From contig CM063510.1 of NCBI GenBank assembly GCA_032207245.1, forward strand, positions 164,054,040-164,118,039: a stretch of DNA of 64,000 nucleotides. The letters are read 5' to 3'. The stretch's first letter is position 1. Every line of letters starts with the position of its first letter. The position numbers and the translations under genes are program-made. The DNA is from Pardosa pseudoannulata (Eukaryota; Arthropoda; Arachnida; Araneae; Lycosidae). The notes under the pieces are model-generated. The model had not been told where the DNA came from. It saw only the letters and a list, made by a program, of their open reading frames with translations, and searched no databases. Below, piece after piece: positions 37,975 through 49,217 of the stretch.

Positions 37975-38459
37975 AAAAAAAAAACAAATAAAAAATAATA
38001 ATAAAAAATATATATATATATATATATACATAAAAAATATATATAAAAATATTTTAAATATATTTTTAATAATAATAAAATATTAATAGCAAAAATTATA
38101 ATCATATAAAATAATAATATATTCAAATTAATAAAAAATCACAAAAAAAAAATAAAACAAAATCATTTACAAAAAGACAAATAAAAATTTTAAAAATTTT
38201 AAAAAAAACTATTAAATAACCATAAACAAAATCATCAATAATAAAATAATAAAAATAAAATAAAATATAAATAAACAATATCAAAAAAAATAAAACAATA
38301 AAAAATATATAAATAAAAAAAAAAAAAAAAAAAACAAAAAAAAAAAAATAAAAAATAAAAATAAATAATAAAAAAAATCAAAAAAAATTAAAAAAATAAA
38401 AAAAAAAAAAAAATAAAAATAATAAAAAATATAAAAAATAATAATAAATTAATAAAAAA

Positions 38460-38503
<44 letters not shown>

Positions 38504-38940
38504 AAAATAAAAAAAAATAATAAAAAAAAAATAATAAAATAAAAAAATAAATAAAAAAAAAAAAAAAAAAAAAAAAAAAATAAAAAAAAAAAAAAAAAAA
38601 AAAAAAAATTTAAAATATATTTAAATTAAAATAATAAAATAAAAAAAAAAAAATTACAAAAAAAAATAACAAAAAATATTAAAATTAAAATTATAATTTA
38701 TAATAAATAAAAAAAACTAAATCTAAAAAATATAAAAAAATTATCTTATTTAATATATAATTTATAAATAATCTAAAATAACTAAAAATAAAAAAAAAAA
38801 TAATATACTTTTACAATCTATCACACTTATTCTTTAAACACATTCTAATTTTAAACTTACTCCTACCACAATAAACAAATCAAACTAAACTTTTTGTACG
38901 AACCACGACATAAAAAAAACAAAAATAACAAACATAAAAA
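37975..38940. repeat. A-rich low-complexity tract with a 719-bp G-free run
   Basis: The plus strand is mostly A with scattered T and C. From 38177 to 38895 there is no G at all, although C is present and fairly frequent near 38821-38890. The edges grade into ordinary sequence. A phenylalanine/tyrosine-rich minus-strand frame at 37854-38126 is a by-product of composition. Extreme strand asymmetry could reflect biased mutation, an expanded A-rich repeat, or low-quality assembly. Confidence 0.9.
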
Positions 38941-38954
38941 GGTTTTTCAAAAAT

Positions 38955-39290
38955 TCCCATGTTCTTTCTCTACCACTAAAGACGGGACATTCTAATAATT
39001 TTTCCATTAAAAAAAACGAAGGCCCCCCTTGGCCTTAATACGAGTCCCTGCAGGCCCTATCATGATTGGTTTGTCCAAAGGTGGAGAAAAAACAACAACA
39101 ACACAGTAACAACAACACCGTACCACTTAAAGGGAGCGATATCAATTAGGGCTCATCCTTTTTAGCGGTTCCAGTGAACCCACACTGGAGGGGACTTCAG
39201 CCGTCCCTCAAATTGAGTTTGAAAACGTACAAGGCAAATAAAAGAGGATGAGTTTCATTTGAAGATACTAGAGCTAAAAGATCAATTTGG
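38955..39290. repeat. GC-richer interspersed repeat candidate with (CAA)n
   Basis: A block of moderate GC in an AT-rich setting: ggcccccttggcc, cctgcaggccctatcatgattgg, then a (CAA)n stretch, then a 7-bp-arm hairpin tccagtg/cactgga (about 39168-39187) and ggggacttcagccgtccc. Composition and structure suggest a SINE-like or other short repeat. It has no second copy in this window and its family is unknown to me. Confidence 0.35.
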
Positions 39291-39409
39291 TTGACCAAAG
39301 GGATAAGCAGACAGTAGCCGATTGTTTCGAAATTTGCTATTTTTTCTGTATTTCTTCTCGTTGGTTCACCCTCGAGAGCATTTAAGTGTTAGAGCCAATT
39401 TCCTATCTC

Positions 39410-40475
39410 TTGTATGCTAACTGAATGTATGCTTTCTAACATTCTGAAGTTGTACATAATGTTGTAAATACATTTGTATATGTAATAATTTTTTCATAAG
39501 AATTTAAGTTATATGCTTTGCTATAATGAGGAAATTGCACATGTGGGGGAATGAAACAACTTTATATTTGTCTGGTCATTCCAGACTCGTTAATTCCAAA
39601 AGTTTTCTCAAAAATGTAAAAAAAAAATGGATTTATCATTTTAAAACTAATTTTAAAATTAAGAGAAAACCACGTGACTTCAAAACACTCCGTGAGTGGT
39701 TGTGACGTCACAGTGCATGATATTCATTGTTGACATTTATGTTAGCAAGTTCTTTATATTTCGGAATTGTGCTTTACTCGTATTTTAAAATTTTCTAGTC
39801 TTCAATAACTCTTTCAATTTCGACCTTTATGATAATTTTATCAATCTTGATAATATATTTGTCTACATTTGTGTAATACGTCTCTCTTACGAAAGGACAG
39901 TATTTAGAATAACATTTTAATATCAGACATAACAAAAAAAATTCTATTTATGCGATTCTTTGAACAGAAACAAATTAAAAAGTTGCGTTCTCCCATGTAA
40001 ACAAACATAGGCTGTCGGTGTTTTCATGAACTGTGACGTCACAAACTAAGCGGAGGAAAAGTATCGTTTTCGAGGGACGTTAAAGAGTCATATATAAAAC
40101 CCATTAGAAATCCCTAATTAGATCCCCAAATGAAATGAAAAAAAGTACCATCCTGCTTACTTTTTTGTCTTCTATTGTTTAAAAATAAAATTTGAAAACG
40201 TGAATATTCCTCATTCAGCTTCTGTTACATTAAGCAGGATTAACTTTTATATTTTGTGTGGAAGGGTTTATTATACCCTAAAAAATGAATCATAAACATT
40301 TATAATTGAAAAGCGAAATAAATTTAAAATCATTATAAGAGCTTTCCAAATTATAATGTTTTGTATAAAAAGTTTAAAAGTACCTTTTTTTATTGAATAT
40401 GTTCTATATTCAGTTATAAAGTACAAATTAATTGTAATGTCTACCATAATACTTAACATAAAGACATTATAAGGG
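39410..40475 (+). repeat. 1.18-kb tandem duplication, copy 1
   Basis: From tgtatgctttctaacattctg to cataatacttaacataaaga, the block is collinear with 40588-41630. It contains two TGACGTCA palindromes (39703-39710 and 40034-40041) in inverted contexts: gtgacgtcacagtgcatga, and catgaactgtgacgtcac. No coding frame spans it. It looks like a non-coding transposon unit duplicated in tandem. Confidence 0.9.
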
Positions 40476-40587
40476 GACTATGTCCAAAACAAATGTTAGA
40501 GATTCTAGGTTCTAATTTAGTCTGATGTAATGATTTTGCTTAATTTTTTTGGTATAGGAAAGTTAATTGATCAGCAACTTACGTCTT

Positions 40588-41630
40588 ACGTCTTAACTTA
40601 ATGCATGCTTTTTGACATTCTGAAATTGTACATAATGTTGTAAATACATTTGTACATTCAATAATCTAAGTTATAGGCTTTGCTATAATAAGGAATTTTT
40701 CACATGTGGGGGAATGGAACAACTTTATATTTTTCTGGTCATTCCAGACTCTTTAATTCCTAAAATATTCTTACAAATGTAAAAGAAATGGATCTATCAT
40801 TTTAAACATTAATTTTAAAGTTAAGAGAAAACCACGTGACTTGAAAACGCTCCGTTATTGGTTGTGACGTCACAGTTCATGATATTCAATGTTGACATTT
40901 TTGTTAGCAAGTGCTTTCTATTTCTGGATTGTGCTTTGCTCATATTTTAAAAATTTCTAGTATTCAATAATTATTTCTACACCGAACTTTTGATAATTTT
41001 ATCAATCTTGATAATATATATGTGTACATTTGTTTAAAATGTCTCTCTTGCCAAAGAACAGTATTTAGAATATGACATTTTAATATCAGACATAATAAAG
41101 AAAATTCTATATAACGATTCTTTGAACAGAAAAAAAATAAACAACATAGGCTGTCGGCGTTTTCATGAACTGTGAAGTCACAAACTAGGCGGAGGAAAAG
41201 TAGCGATTTCGAAAGACAATAAAGAATCCGATGTAAAACCAATAGAAATTTCTAATTAGGGCCCCAAATAAAATTAAAAAAGGTACCGTCCTGCTTGCTT
41301 TTTTTATATTCTATTGTTTAAAAATAAAATTAGAAAACGTGAATATGCCTTATTCGACTTCTGACAGATTAAGAGGGATAATTTTTTTTACATTTTAAGT
41401 GGAATGCTTTATTACCTTATATATTATAACGGCTTTATACAATAAAAATGTTGAATCATAAACATTAATAATTAAATAGCGAAATAACTTTAAAATCATA
41501 AGATCTTTCCAAATAATAATGTTTTATATAAAAAGTTTAAACATACTTTATTTTTGCATAAGTCTGAATTCAGTTATAAATACAAATGAATTATAATATG
41601 TACTAAAATACTTAACATAAAGATTACATA
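40588..41630 (+). repeat. 1.18-kb tandem duplication, copy 2
   Basis: It is collinear with copy 1 with moderate divergence and small indels. TGACGTCA is kept at 40865-40872, while the second palindrome reads tgaagtca (41173-41180). It ends where A-rich low-complexity DNA begins. Confidence 0.9.
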
Positions 41631-41639
41631 AAATTTAAC

Positions 41640-42240
41640 TCTAAAAATAAACTATTAAAATAAAATTAAAAAAAAATTCTATTAACTTACAAAAATAAAA
41701 AAAAATAAAAAAAATAGCAATATTAAATATAAAAAAAAATAAGTAATTTTTTTTAATTTACAAAAAAAAACAAATAATACAACAATAAAACTAAAAAAAA
41801 ATAAAAAAATAAAATAAAAACTACACAAAAAAAAAAACAAAAAATAAAAAGTTTTTAAAAAAAAAATAAAATATATTATTAATAATATATAACATCATAA
41901 AATAACATTTATTACAAAACACAAAAAAAAAAAAATTAAAAAAAAAACTAAGCTTAATAATTTAAAGAAAAAAAAATTATATTTTTCTATAAATTAAAAA
42001 ATAAAAAATATAAATAAAAATAAAATTAAATAAAAATATATAAAAAAAAAGTAAATTAAAATTTTAAAAAATATATAAAATAAATAATTAAAAATAAAAA
42101 ATTAAAAAAAAAATTGCTTATAAAATATAAAATAAAAAAAAAAAAATAACAAAAATTAAAATATTAAAAAAAAATTTAATCTATAAAAAAAATTAAATAA
42201 AAAAAAAAAAATAAAAATTAAAGCAAATTTTAAATTATAA
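41640..42240. repeat. Second A-rich low-complexity tract
   Basis: Plus strand dominated by A with T and few C or G. It resembles the tract at 38 kb but is not completely G-free. It begins exactly at the end of tandem copy 2. Confidence 0.85.
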
Positions 42241-42289
42241 ATGGTTTTAAAATTTTTGTTATATATATAAAGAATGTATAATTTAATCT

Positions 42290-42432
42290 GAATAATTCTC
42301 TTCAGGAACTGGAGTTGTTTGGGTTAAAAATGACTATGGCATGGTTGTTCGTAGACTTTCAGCAGTAGGTCCCGGTCTCATTAGCCTCGTGTTGTAAAAA
42401 ACCGTAGTGCTCCAAAGCCAAACCAATGATGC
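42290..42432 (+). mobile_element. SINE family A, copy 2 (5' truncated)
   Basis: gggttaaaaatgac corresponds to the B-box region. gttgttcgtagactttc, agcagtaggtcccggtctcattagcctcg and ctccaaagccaaacc align in order with copy 1 (26094-26290). The A-box region is missing or diverged. Confidence 0.7.
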
Positions 42433-43054
42433 TTGAATAGTTATGGTAAAGTAAATTCAGTAGTATGATAGTAGAATTAACTTTCTAAATTCGATTGAAA
42501 AAGTTTCTTTTTGTAGAGATGTTTGTATATAAAAATATTGCCTTTCAGTCCTAGATATGTAGTCTATTTTGTCTATTTTGCAGATATGTAATTATCTGGA
42601 ATTATTTCTCGTATGTGCAGATTGTCTGATATATATTATCATACATATATGATTAATGATTTTGGATAGTTTTTTTCATTTAGTTATAATTATTATGTAA
42701 TGTGATATAATTATTCATTCAGTTTATTTTTATGGGAACGACACAAGAAATGTACCTGGGAATATTTTACACTTCAAAAATATTTGTCTTATATTCGTCC
42801 TTATAGATCGAATTTTATCTTTCTTGATAAAATCCTTACAGTTAAAAAAAAAAACTTTGTAGTGCGAGATAAACTACAGTATGGGATTGTTTTAGTGTAA
42901 TCAAATGTTTAATATAAATTTTATATGAAATCTGATTTTTACATGAATATGTATGTAAATATTTATGCGTGTAAAATTTATAATAAAGATAAGCACTACA
43001 TATGATTGTATATACTGCAGAGATAAATATATCTCAACAAAACTTTAATTCTCT
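42433..43054. other. AT-rich DNA, no gene seen
   Basis: No coding or repeat signature was recognised between the SINE and the foldback-arm fragment. Confidence 0.4.
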
Positions 43055-43510
43055 ATTTAATAATAGCCTAAGTTATCTGTCCGTCTCACCTTGAATTTAT
43101 GAAGCGTTTGGACCTGGAATGGATAGGGGCATCCATATTGTTGATGAGTTAGGGTTAGCAAAACTCAAAGAAAGTCTTTAAAACGTTCGAAATCTATCAT
43201 CCCCCCTTTTTTTTTCATTTTTGTTGCTATGAAAATTTTATCATCAGTATTAACAACAAATTTGTTTCATAAATTTAGGATTCATGGAATAATAAATATC
43301 TAGATTTTCACTTATATAACTTTGAAAATTAAGAAATTTTTTCGTTTATGTGTATGTATTTTATACATAACACGATTTGACTAAATGAATTCAATGTGAT
43401 TCTAAACTGCATTCACATTATCGGAAACTTTAGTGGGGTATTTAGATAAACCAATTATCGAGCATGTACAAGATAATTCTCAGCCTAAAAACAAAACAAT
43501 TTTAAAACAA
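43055..43510 (-). repeat. Foldback-element arm remnant
   Basis: taataatagcctaagttatctgtccgtc, tttggacctggaatggatag and later ctaaactgcattcacattatcgg and gataattctcagcc match the left arm 49477-50270 in the same order, with internal deletions. Confidence 0.75.
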
Positions 43511-44574
43511 AACTTAGTTTCAAATAAACTAAATATAAGATAAGGGTATTGTAATATAAAACCTTTTTACTAAATTATATAAATGTACATATAACTGTAG
43601 ATGTATAAGTATTTAGGACTTTTAATAACATTTGACAGAACGATTTAATTAATTTTTATTTTTACCCATGATTAAAGATTTAAAAAGAGAAAAATAAATC
43701 TATTGACCCATAAACAATCTCGACCTTCTGAGTTGACCTATAGTTATGCGTTATAACAATTAAACTCACGAGAACTTGCTATACCTAAAGATATATATGA
43801 ACGAGCACTGGACATCTGGGAAGAAATACCCTTTTTCTCAGCTAAATACCAAAAATTTTTCTCTTGATGATGAAAAGAATATTTGTATTATCAAAAACAC
43901 ATTGTTAGAATTATTAAGTATAATTAATTTAAAATTCTTGAATCAATACGTAATTCTTTTTTACCTTAGATGTATCATACGTAGAAATCAATAGAATCAA
44001 TATCTTTCAAAGGATAAATAAAACTATACATAATAGACTATATAATAAGTAAAGAGAAAAATAATTATTATATGTAGAAAAAATAACATCTCATTAAATC
44101 ATTCTTGTTGCCCTAAAGATCATTTATAATAAATATTTTCATATTAAAAATGCAGGAATTCCTTTCACCTTAAATGGTTTTTGTAAACGTGGTTAGTCTT
44201 TTATCAGAATCATTTTATTTTGTTTACAGTTAAAGAAGTAAAGTAAGATTAACCCCAATAGCACAATAATTGTGTCTACTCGAGTTAACCCCTAATTAGG
44301 CGTAATACAAATTTAGGTAATTAATAATTACAAGTAAATTCAGGGACGCGAGACTTTTTTTATCCATCTACTTCATTAACTGCTAACGCACGAATACATT
44401 AAGATATCAAAGAAATTTATGATTATCCAGGCTTTTTACCAGAAGGATACATATAAAAGAATATAGCAAAAAAAAAAAAAAAAAACCCAAGTAACAAGTT
44501 GTACTTAATCGTGTCGCTATTAAGAGGATGTGTATACATTGTTTTAATCTGAATATAAAATTTGTAAATAAAGG
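43511..44574. other. AT-rich DNA, no gene established
   Basis: A 72-codon frame at 43776-43994 has no recognisable domain and begins and ends in AT-rich sequence. An A run lies at about 44467-44486. Confidence 0.35.
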
Positions 44575-44683
44575 GACGATTGGAACTTTAATAGAGGCAA
44601 CTATTTACTTGCATTTAAATAAGAAGGGATTAAAATTACCACGTTTTACAGTCATTCAATATAGTCTCCAGCATTTTGTGTAA

Positions 44684-45309
44684 CCCTTTAACGAACAGTG
44701 GTTTCGGAGCGAAACCACCTGTAAAATTCTTTCTCTGCTTTTGAAAGACATAAGATGTACTTTTAGGTTTTTTATGTTGGACATTTCCAACTAACAACAG
44801 AGAGTATAAGAGCTCTATACTTTATTTGAAATGTACGTGATTAAACTTACTTTATATGGAAAAGTCAGTAATAGGATTTTTTACTTATAAACCCAAATAA
44901 ATGTATCCAAACAACACTTATAAATTGTTTATGTTTCGTACGATCTACTGTCTTTCAACCCGAGAGTTAATAAGACCGAGACCTACAGCTTAAGGCCGAT
45001 TCCGAATTGCTACGAACATCTATACCTGCAATGGGATTTTAACCCATGAATTCCGGTAAATTGGTTAGTTTTCCTTTATTATACCCTTTTATATAATAGT
45101 CAGTGTTCCCGCAGCATAATTAAACCTTTAAAAAAACATTTTCACTCTGTACAAGGGGCTAGATTTTGCATTTTAACCACCCCTCAAATTCCACCCCCTC
45201 AAAAATTGTAAAAATAAAATATGCATTTCCATTTATAAAGTTCTCGGATACTATTTATGAACTAATTTCATTAAATCCCAAAGAATATATAATAGTGATC
45301 TTTAAAGGG
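44684..45309. mobile_element. piggyBac-like MITE nested in the mariner
   Basis: The insert begins CCCTTTAACGAACAGTGG after taa (44681-44683) and ends TTTAAAGGG before ttaa (45310-45313). The second mariner copy at 63.2 kb has the uninterrupted site (gtataactcatttccaacgatg), which fixes the boundaries well. Inverted CCCTTTA termini and a TTAA-like target are typical of piggyBac-type elements; the left target now reads gtaa/taa, so one base may have changed. A local stem, gtggtttcgg..cgaaaccac, lies at the left end. It has no coding capacity and contains a SINE at 44935-45075. Confidence 0.7.
44935..45075 (-). mobile_element. SINE family A, copy 3
   Basis: On the minus strand ggttaaaatcc (45034-45044) sits at the B-box position. 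It is followed by gatgttcgtagca, taagctgtaggtctcggtcttattaactctcg and agtagatcgtacgaaac, in the same order as copy 1. It lies inside the MITE, which lies inside the mariner, so it is the youngest layer of this nest. Confidence 0.7.
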
Positions 45310-45313
45310 TTAA

Positions 45314-45931
45314 CCCGATTCCAATGATGTGGAAGTCGGAGAACACCTGTAGTAGCACCTGTTCTGTTGATAGTTCGAATGGACCTGTCTATGGCCGAAA
45401 GAATCTCTGAAACAGATCGGAAAGGAATACCACGAAGTGGTATCTTCATCTTAGAGATTAATACAAAGTCAAAAGGGCTTAGATCTGGGGAGTATGTTGG
45501 ATGGTAAAGCATATCCTAGCCCCATCGATCGAACAAATCAGTCACAGCTTGCGCTGTATGTGGTTGAGCATTGTATTGTCATGTAGAATGATAGGGGCGT
45601 TCCGCAGAAAGAGCAGAATTTTTCTCATGCTCAGGAGTTCCTTTAGGATGTGCAGCACAGTCGTATGCAGAAATCTTGCCTTTTGGATCAGCTAACGAAT
45701 AGTTTGAAATCGATCACTGTCCCTTAGTTTGGCAACAGCATGCACTTCTGCATAGCTGACACTGGAACGACCTCGCCGGTGCATGTCTACCACATTTAGA
45801 CGCCTTTCATTGAAGGATTTTACCCATCTTCCTACAGTTCTGTAAGACAAAGCAGATTCCTCGCAAGCCTCATGAAGCCTAGATGACACTGTCGTGATGT
45901 ACAACTTCCGGCACATTGAAATTTTATCCAT
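45314..45931 (-). pseudogene. Mariner transposase remnant
   Basis: The N-terminal part (from ATG at 45929-45931) carries the paired-like helix-turn-helix region (HEACEESALSYRTVGRWVKSF, then DMHRRGRSS) that binds the terminal repeats. After a stop near 45692 the frame changes. APIILHDN (second catalytic Asp) is readable, then after another shift FDRWG, and HPTYSPDLSPFDF with the third catalytic Asp 34 residues on, which fits DD34D. The C-terminal KMKIPLRGIPF and LRLPHHW follow, before the MITE boundary. The first catalytic Asp region is deleted: about 620 bp of coding remain, against roughly 1 kb in intact relatives. Non-functional. Confidence 0.88.
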
Positions 45932-46161
45932 TTTCGTTGTTCCTGTTTTGAAAACATCTTAACAACACTTACTTTAGACCTCAAGCAAATACATGTATCA
46001 GTTCTTCACGTCACTCCACATTCGTATGTAGGAAGGACGAATCTTTTTGCTGAGATGTAAGGTAGGTATGTACCTCATGTGTGGTATACGCAACATTCTT
46101 TGATTTTGTTGCGTAGCGTTTTTACAGCTATGTTTCCACTATTAAAGTTCCAATCTTAGTA

Positions 46162-47108
46162 TTTTTCTTACATTTCATTCATTCTATTTAAATTAAAAGT
46201 AGATGAGACATGACAACACAAATAGTTTGATGTCAGTGAGATTTAATGTAATAAGAAATATTACATACATTATATTTTATCCAGATAATACAGATATTAC
46301 AGACATATATTACAGATATCTAACTTAGTAGTGAAAATCAAACCCACATGTGCTATTGCATAATGCTGAGTATTAGCATGGTAGATATTAAATTTGTGCA
46401 TATACTGATAAAACACTCGACTTGATGGCTGATAATTCATATATTCGTATTAATTATAATACTTAGTTTTGTATCGAAATGAGAAAAAGTTACTTTTAAC
46501 ATTTGAAAATTATGTTTTGTAAGTATTCGACTTTTATCAGGACTGTTTTAGATATATTAAATAAAGGAAAAATGTAAATACCTTAACAAGAAAATTTTTG
46601 TATATTTCTTGTTAAAGTATTTACATTTTTTTTTCACTTGACTTAGCCTCTAATTAGGGGTAATCAAACGTTTCCGTAATAATACTGAACATCGATTTTG
46701 GTGGAACACTTTTTCTCGGTTTTCTTCATAACCTTTAAATAGAAAAACTAAATTTAAATCTTTAAAGATTTTGTGTGTTAATATAATATTTAGTGCACAT
46801 AGGAAAACTCTGAATCAAAATAAGTAAAGCTTAGTCGAATCCTTATTGTAAACAAGGTAATGTGTTATTTAACCCTTCAGCACATGATTCGCAGTCGTTC
46901 TTATGTGGCAATTTTGTTCCTCAACTATTTAAAATCTTTAGAAAATTCTGAAATGCATTTATGATTCTACACTGGTGTGTCGGTAGGTTTTTTTGTCATA
47001 ACTCCACAAGAAATCATCTGAGAGACATGAAATGCAGACATGAGGGAGAGTATTATGTAAGTAAAGGATGACGAAAGCATCTGTGCTGAAAAGGGAATAC
47101 AATGCATA
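46162..47108. other. AT-rich DNA, no gene seen apart from a hairpin
   Basis: The only structure recognised is the long hairpin at 46568-46630. atttaacccttcagcac at 46868-46884 looks like a TTAA-CCCTT terminus, but no partner could be supported. Confidence 0.4.
46568..46630. repeat. Near-perfect 26-bp-arm hairpin
   Basis: The left arm 46568-46593 (aaaaatgtaaatacc...) is the reverse complement of 46605-46630 except for one position, which would be a G-U pair in RNA. The loop is 11 nt. It could be a small palindromic repeat, a transposon end pair or a precursor-miRNA-like hairpin; sequence alone does not decide. Confidence 0.9.
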
Positions 47109-47203
47109 CGGTATGGAATCAAACAAAAACAAGCTTTAATGAACGCATAGTAACGTAACTCATGATTGTCTGTCCAAGAGGAAGAACAACATGCACATGT
47201 TCT

Positions 47204-47500
47204 TTAATATGGGATATGCCCTTCCCTAACTACAATGCTTGCTTCGCACCGTCTCCGCATACTCAGAACCAGCTGGTCCAACATTTCTTTCGGTAGGAGT
47301 GCCCATTCCGCAATCAGCATCTGTTTGAGTTGTTGGGTGTTCTCCGGAGGATGTAAGCGTGCTGCAATGCGTCTCCCCAAAGCATCCCACACATGTTCGA
47401 TGGGATTAAAATTAGGGAATACACTCACCAATTCATTTGAGTAATATCTTCACTTTCCAGTAGCCCCTCACCAGCAAGAGTCCGATGTCCCCATGCAGAC
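47204..47500 (-). pseudogene. Tc1-type transposase, C-terminal fragment
   Basis: On the minus strand GHRTLAGEGLLESEDITQMNW (from about 47492) is followed by a TGA, then after a one-base frameshift NPIEHVWDALGRRIAARL, PPENTQQLKQMLIAEWALLP and SMRRRCEASIVVREGHIPY to the stop at 47204. This order is the end of the Tc1-family DDE domain. The NPIEHVWD motif carries the conserved Glu of the catalytic triad. The first two catalytic residues and both termini are absent. It is the 3' end of a dead element, directly left of a 418-bp tandem repeat. Confidence 0.88.
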
Positions 47501-47562
47501 GCACGTACAACATATACATAATTAGATATGCATATATTCGTACGTATGTTGCTGAACATATA

Positions 47563-48800
47563 TAATTAGTCTATGTTGGAATTTGGTATGTAAGATAGTT
47601 GTAACTTGTAAATATATATTATTTTTGTAATTTTACTCTATACATAAAAAAATTTCAATATACTAGAAAAAGCACTACTGGTGTATGAAAATACAAAAAA
47701 AGAGAATAATTATAAACTTATAATTTTATTATTTCTTCGTACGCAGTAAAGGGGTTAATAAAATTTAGCTTTATAACAAAATAGCTAAATAACGAGCTCC
47801 ATATAATCAATATTAACGCTTTTATTTACCACAATATAAAATCTTTTCGAATAACACTACCTTACTTATATTGCTTTAAGAATTGATACTGACTTTTAAG
47901 GTACCTTTAAGGCAATTTGGACATCATATTTCTGATGATGTATCGTTAGTTTAAAAAATATAGTTACATAACTCAAATATAATTAGTCGATGTTGGAATT
48001 TGGTACTTAAGATAGTTTTAACTAGTAAATATGTATTATTTTTGTTATTTAACTCTATACAACAAAAAGTTTCAATATAGCAGAAAATGACGCTACTGGT
48101 GTACTAAAATACAAAGAAAATAATTTTAAACTTTTGTAATTTTATTATTTCTTTTTACGTAGTAAAGGGGCTACTAAAAGTTTCGTTTCATAACGAAATA
48201 GCTAAATAACGAGCTCCATATAATCAATATTAACGCTTTTATTCGCCACGATATAAAATCTTTTCGAATAACACTACCTTACTTATATTGCCTTAAGAAT
48301 CCATACTGTCTTTTAAGGTAAATGTAAGGGAATTTGGACATCATATTTCTGATGATGTATCGTTAGTTTAAAAAATATAGTTACATACCTAAAATATAAT
48401 TAGTTGATGTTGGAATTAGGTACTTAAGATAATTTTAACTAGTAAATATGTATTATTTTTGTTATTTAACTCTATACAACAAAAAGTTTCAATATAGCAG
48501 AAAATGACGCTACTGGTGTACTAAAATACAAAAGAGAGAATAATTGGAAACTCTTACAATTTTATTATTTCTTCGTACTCATTAAAGAGGCTATTAAAAG
48601 TTTCGTTTTATAACAAAATAGCTAAATAACGAGCTCCATATAAAAATATTAACACTAAAATATAAAATGTTTTCAAATAACACTAACTCTTTTTATATTG
48701 ACTTAAGAATTAATACTGGCTTTTAAGTTACCTTTAAGATAATTTGGACATCATTTTTTCTGATGATGTACCGTTAGTTAAAAATATAGTATATAATTTT
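47563..48800 (+). repeat. About three tandem copies of a 418-bp unit
   Basis: attagtc/ttgatgttggaatt recurs at about 47563, 47981 and 48400, and aaatagctaaataacgagctccatata at about 47780, 48199 and 48619. Copies diverge by substitutions and small indels and do not encode a protein. Confidence 0.92.
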
Positions 48801-49217
48801 TAATAGGCGTACATGTAATGTATCTAACAAAAATACCAGTTCATTATTTATTTTTTAAACAACGAACACTATTTTAATAATACAACTCAGTATTCATGAT
48901 TCACGATCATTTTAAAGAAAATTACTTTATCACACTAATTAAAAATTTATAATTTATGGTTAAGAGCAATATGTGAAATGGTGCGCTGACTCAATAGGTT
49001 ATTAAATATTCATTCAATGAACTTTAACGATGGCCATAAACTATATTATTATAGCGATTAAAAGTTTAAGTGGCACTTCAACTGCTCATACATGAAATAG
49101 TTTTTAAGTATATATATATATAAGAATAAAAACACTTAAGTAATTTATAAACAATTCACATTTTTAAAATTATGAGTAATCTTTATTAATAATTAAACAG
49201 GTAAATGTTGCACTCAC
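48801..49217. other. AT-rich DNA, no gene seen
   Basis: It contains a short (AT)n run near 49112. The right edge contains a possible splice donor, discussed with the candidate exon at 49218-49476. Confidence 0.35.

Larger units (their letters stand above)
44575..46159 (-). mobile_element. Mariner (DD34D) element, internally deleted, with nested insertions
   Basis: Inverted termini share ttggaactttaatag: on the plus strand at about 44580-44596, and inverted at about 46139-46154 (ctattaaagttccaa). TA (46160-46161) abuts the right end, as expected for the TA target of Tc1/mariner. The gene reads right to left. The region between the helix-turn-helix part and the second catalytic Asp is mostly missing, and a 626-bp MITE has inserted near the 3' end of the coding region. 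A shorter relative with the same termini is at 63097-63852. The left boundary is approximate. Confidence 0.88.

Noticed and set aside
45501..45695. Plus-strand frame opposite the mariner transposase
   Set aside because: Antisense shadow of transposase coding sequence.
46868..47760. A piggyBac-like MITE from ttaaccctt to aaaggggttaa
   Set aside because: The right half belongs to a tandem 418-bp repeat whose other copies lack the ttaa end, and the inward sequences do not match as inverted repeats.
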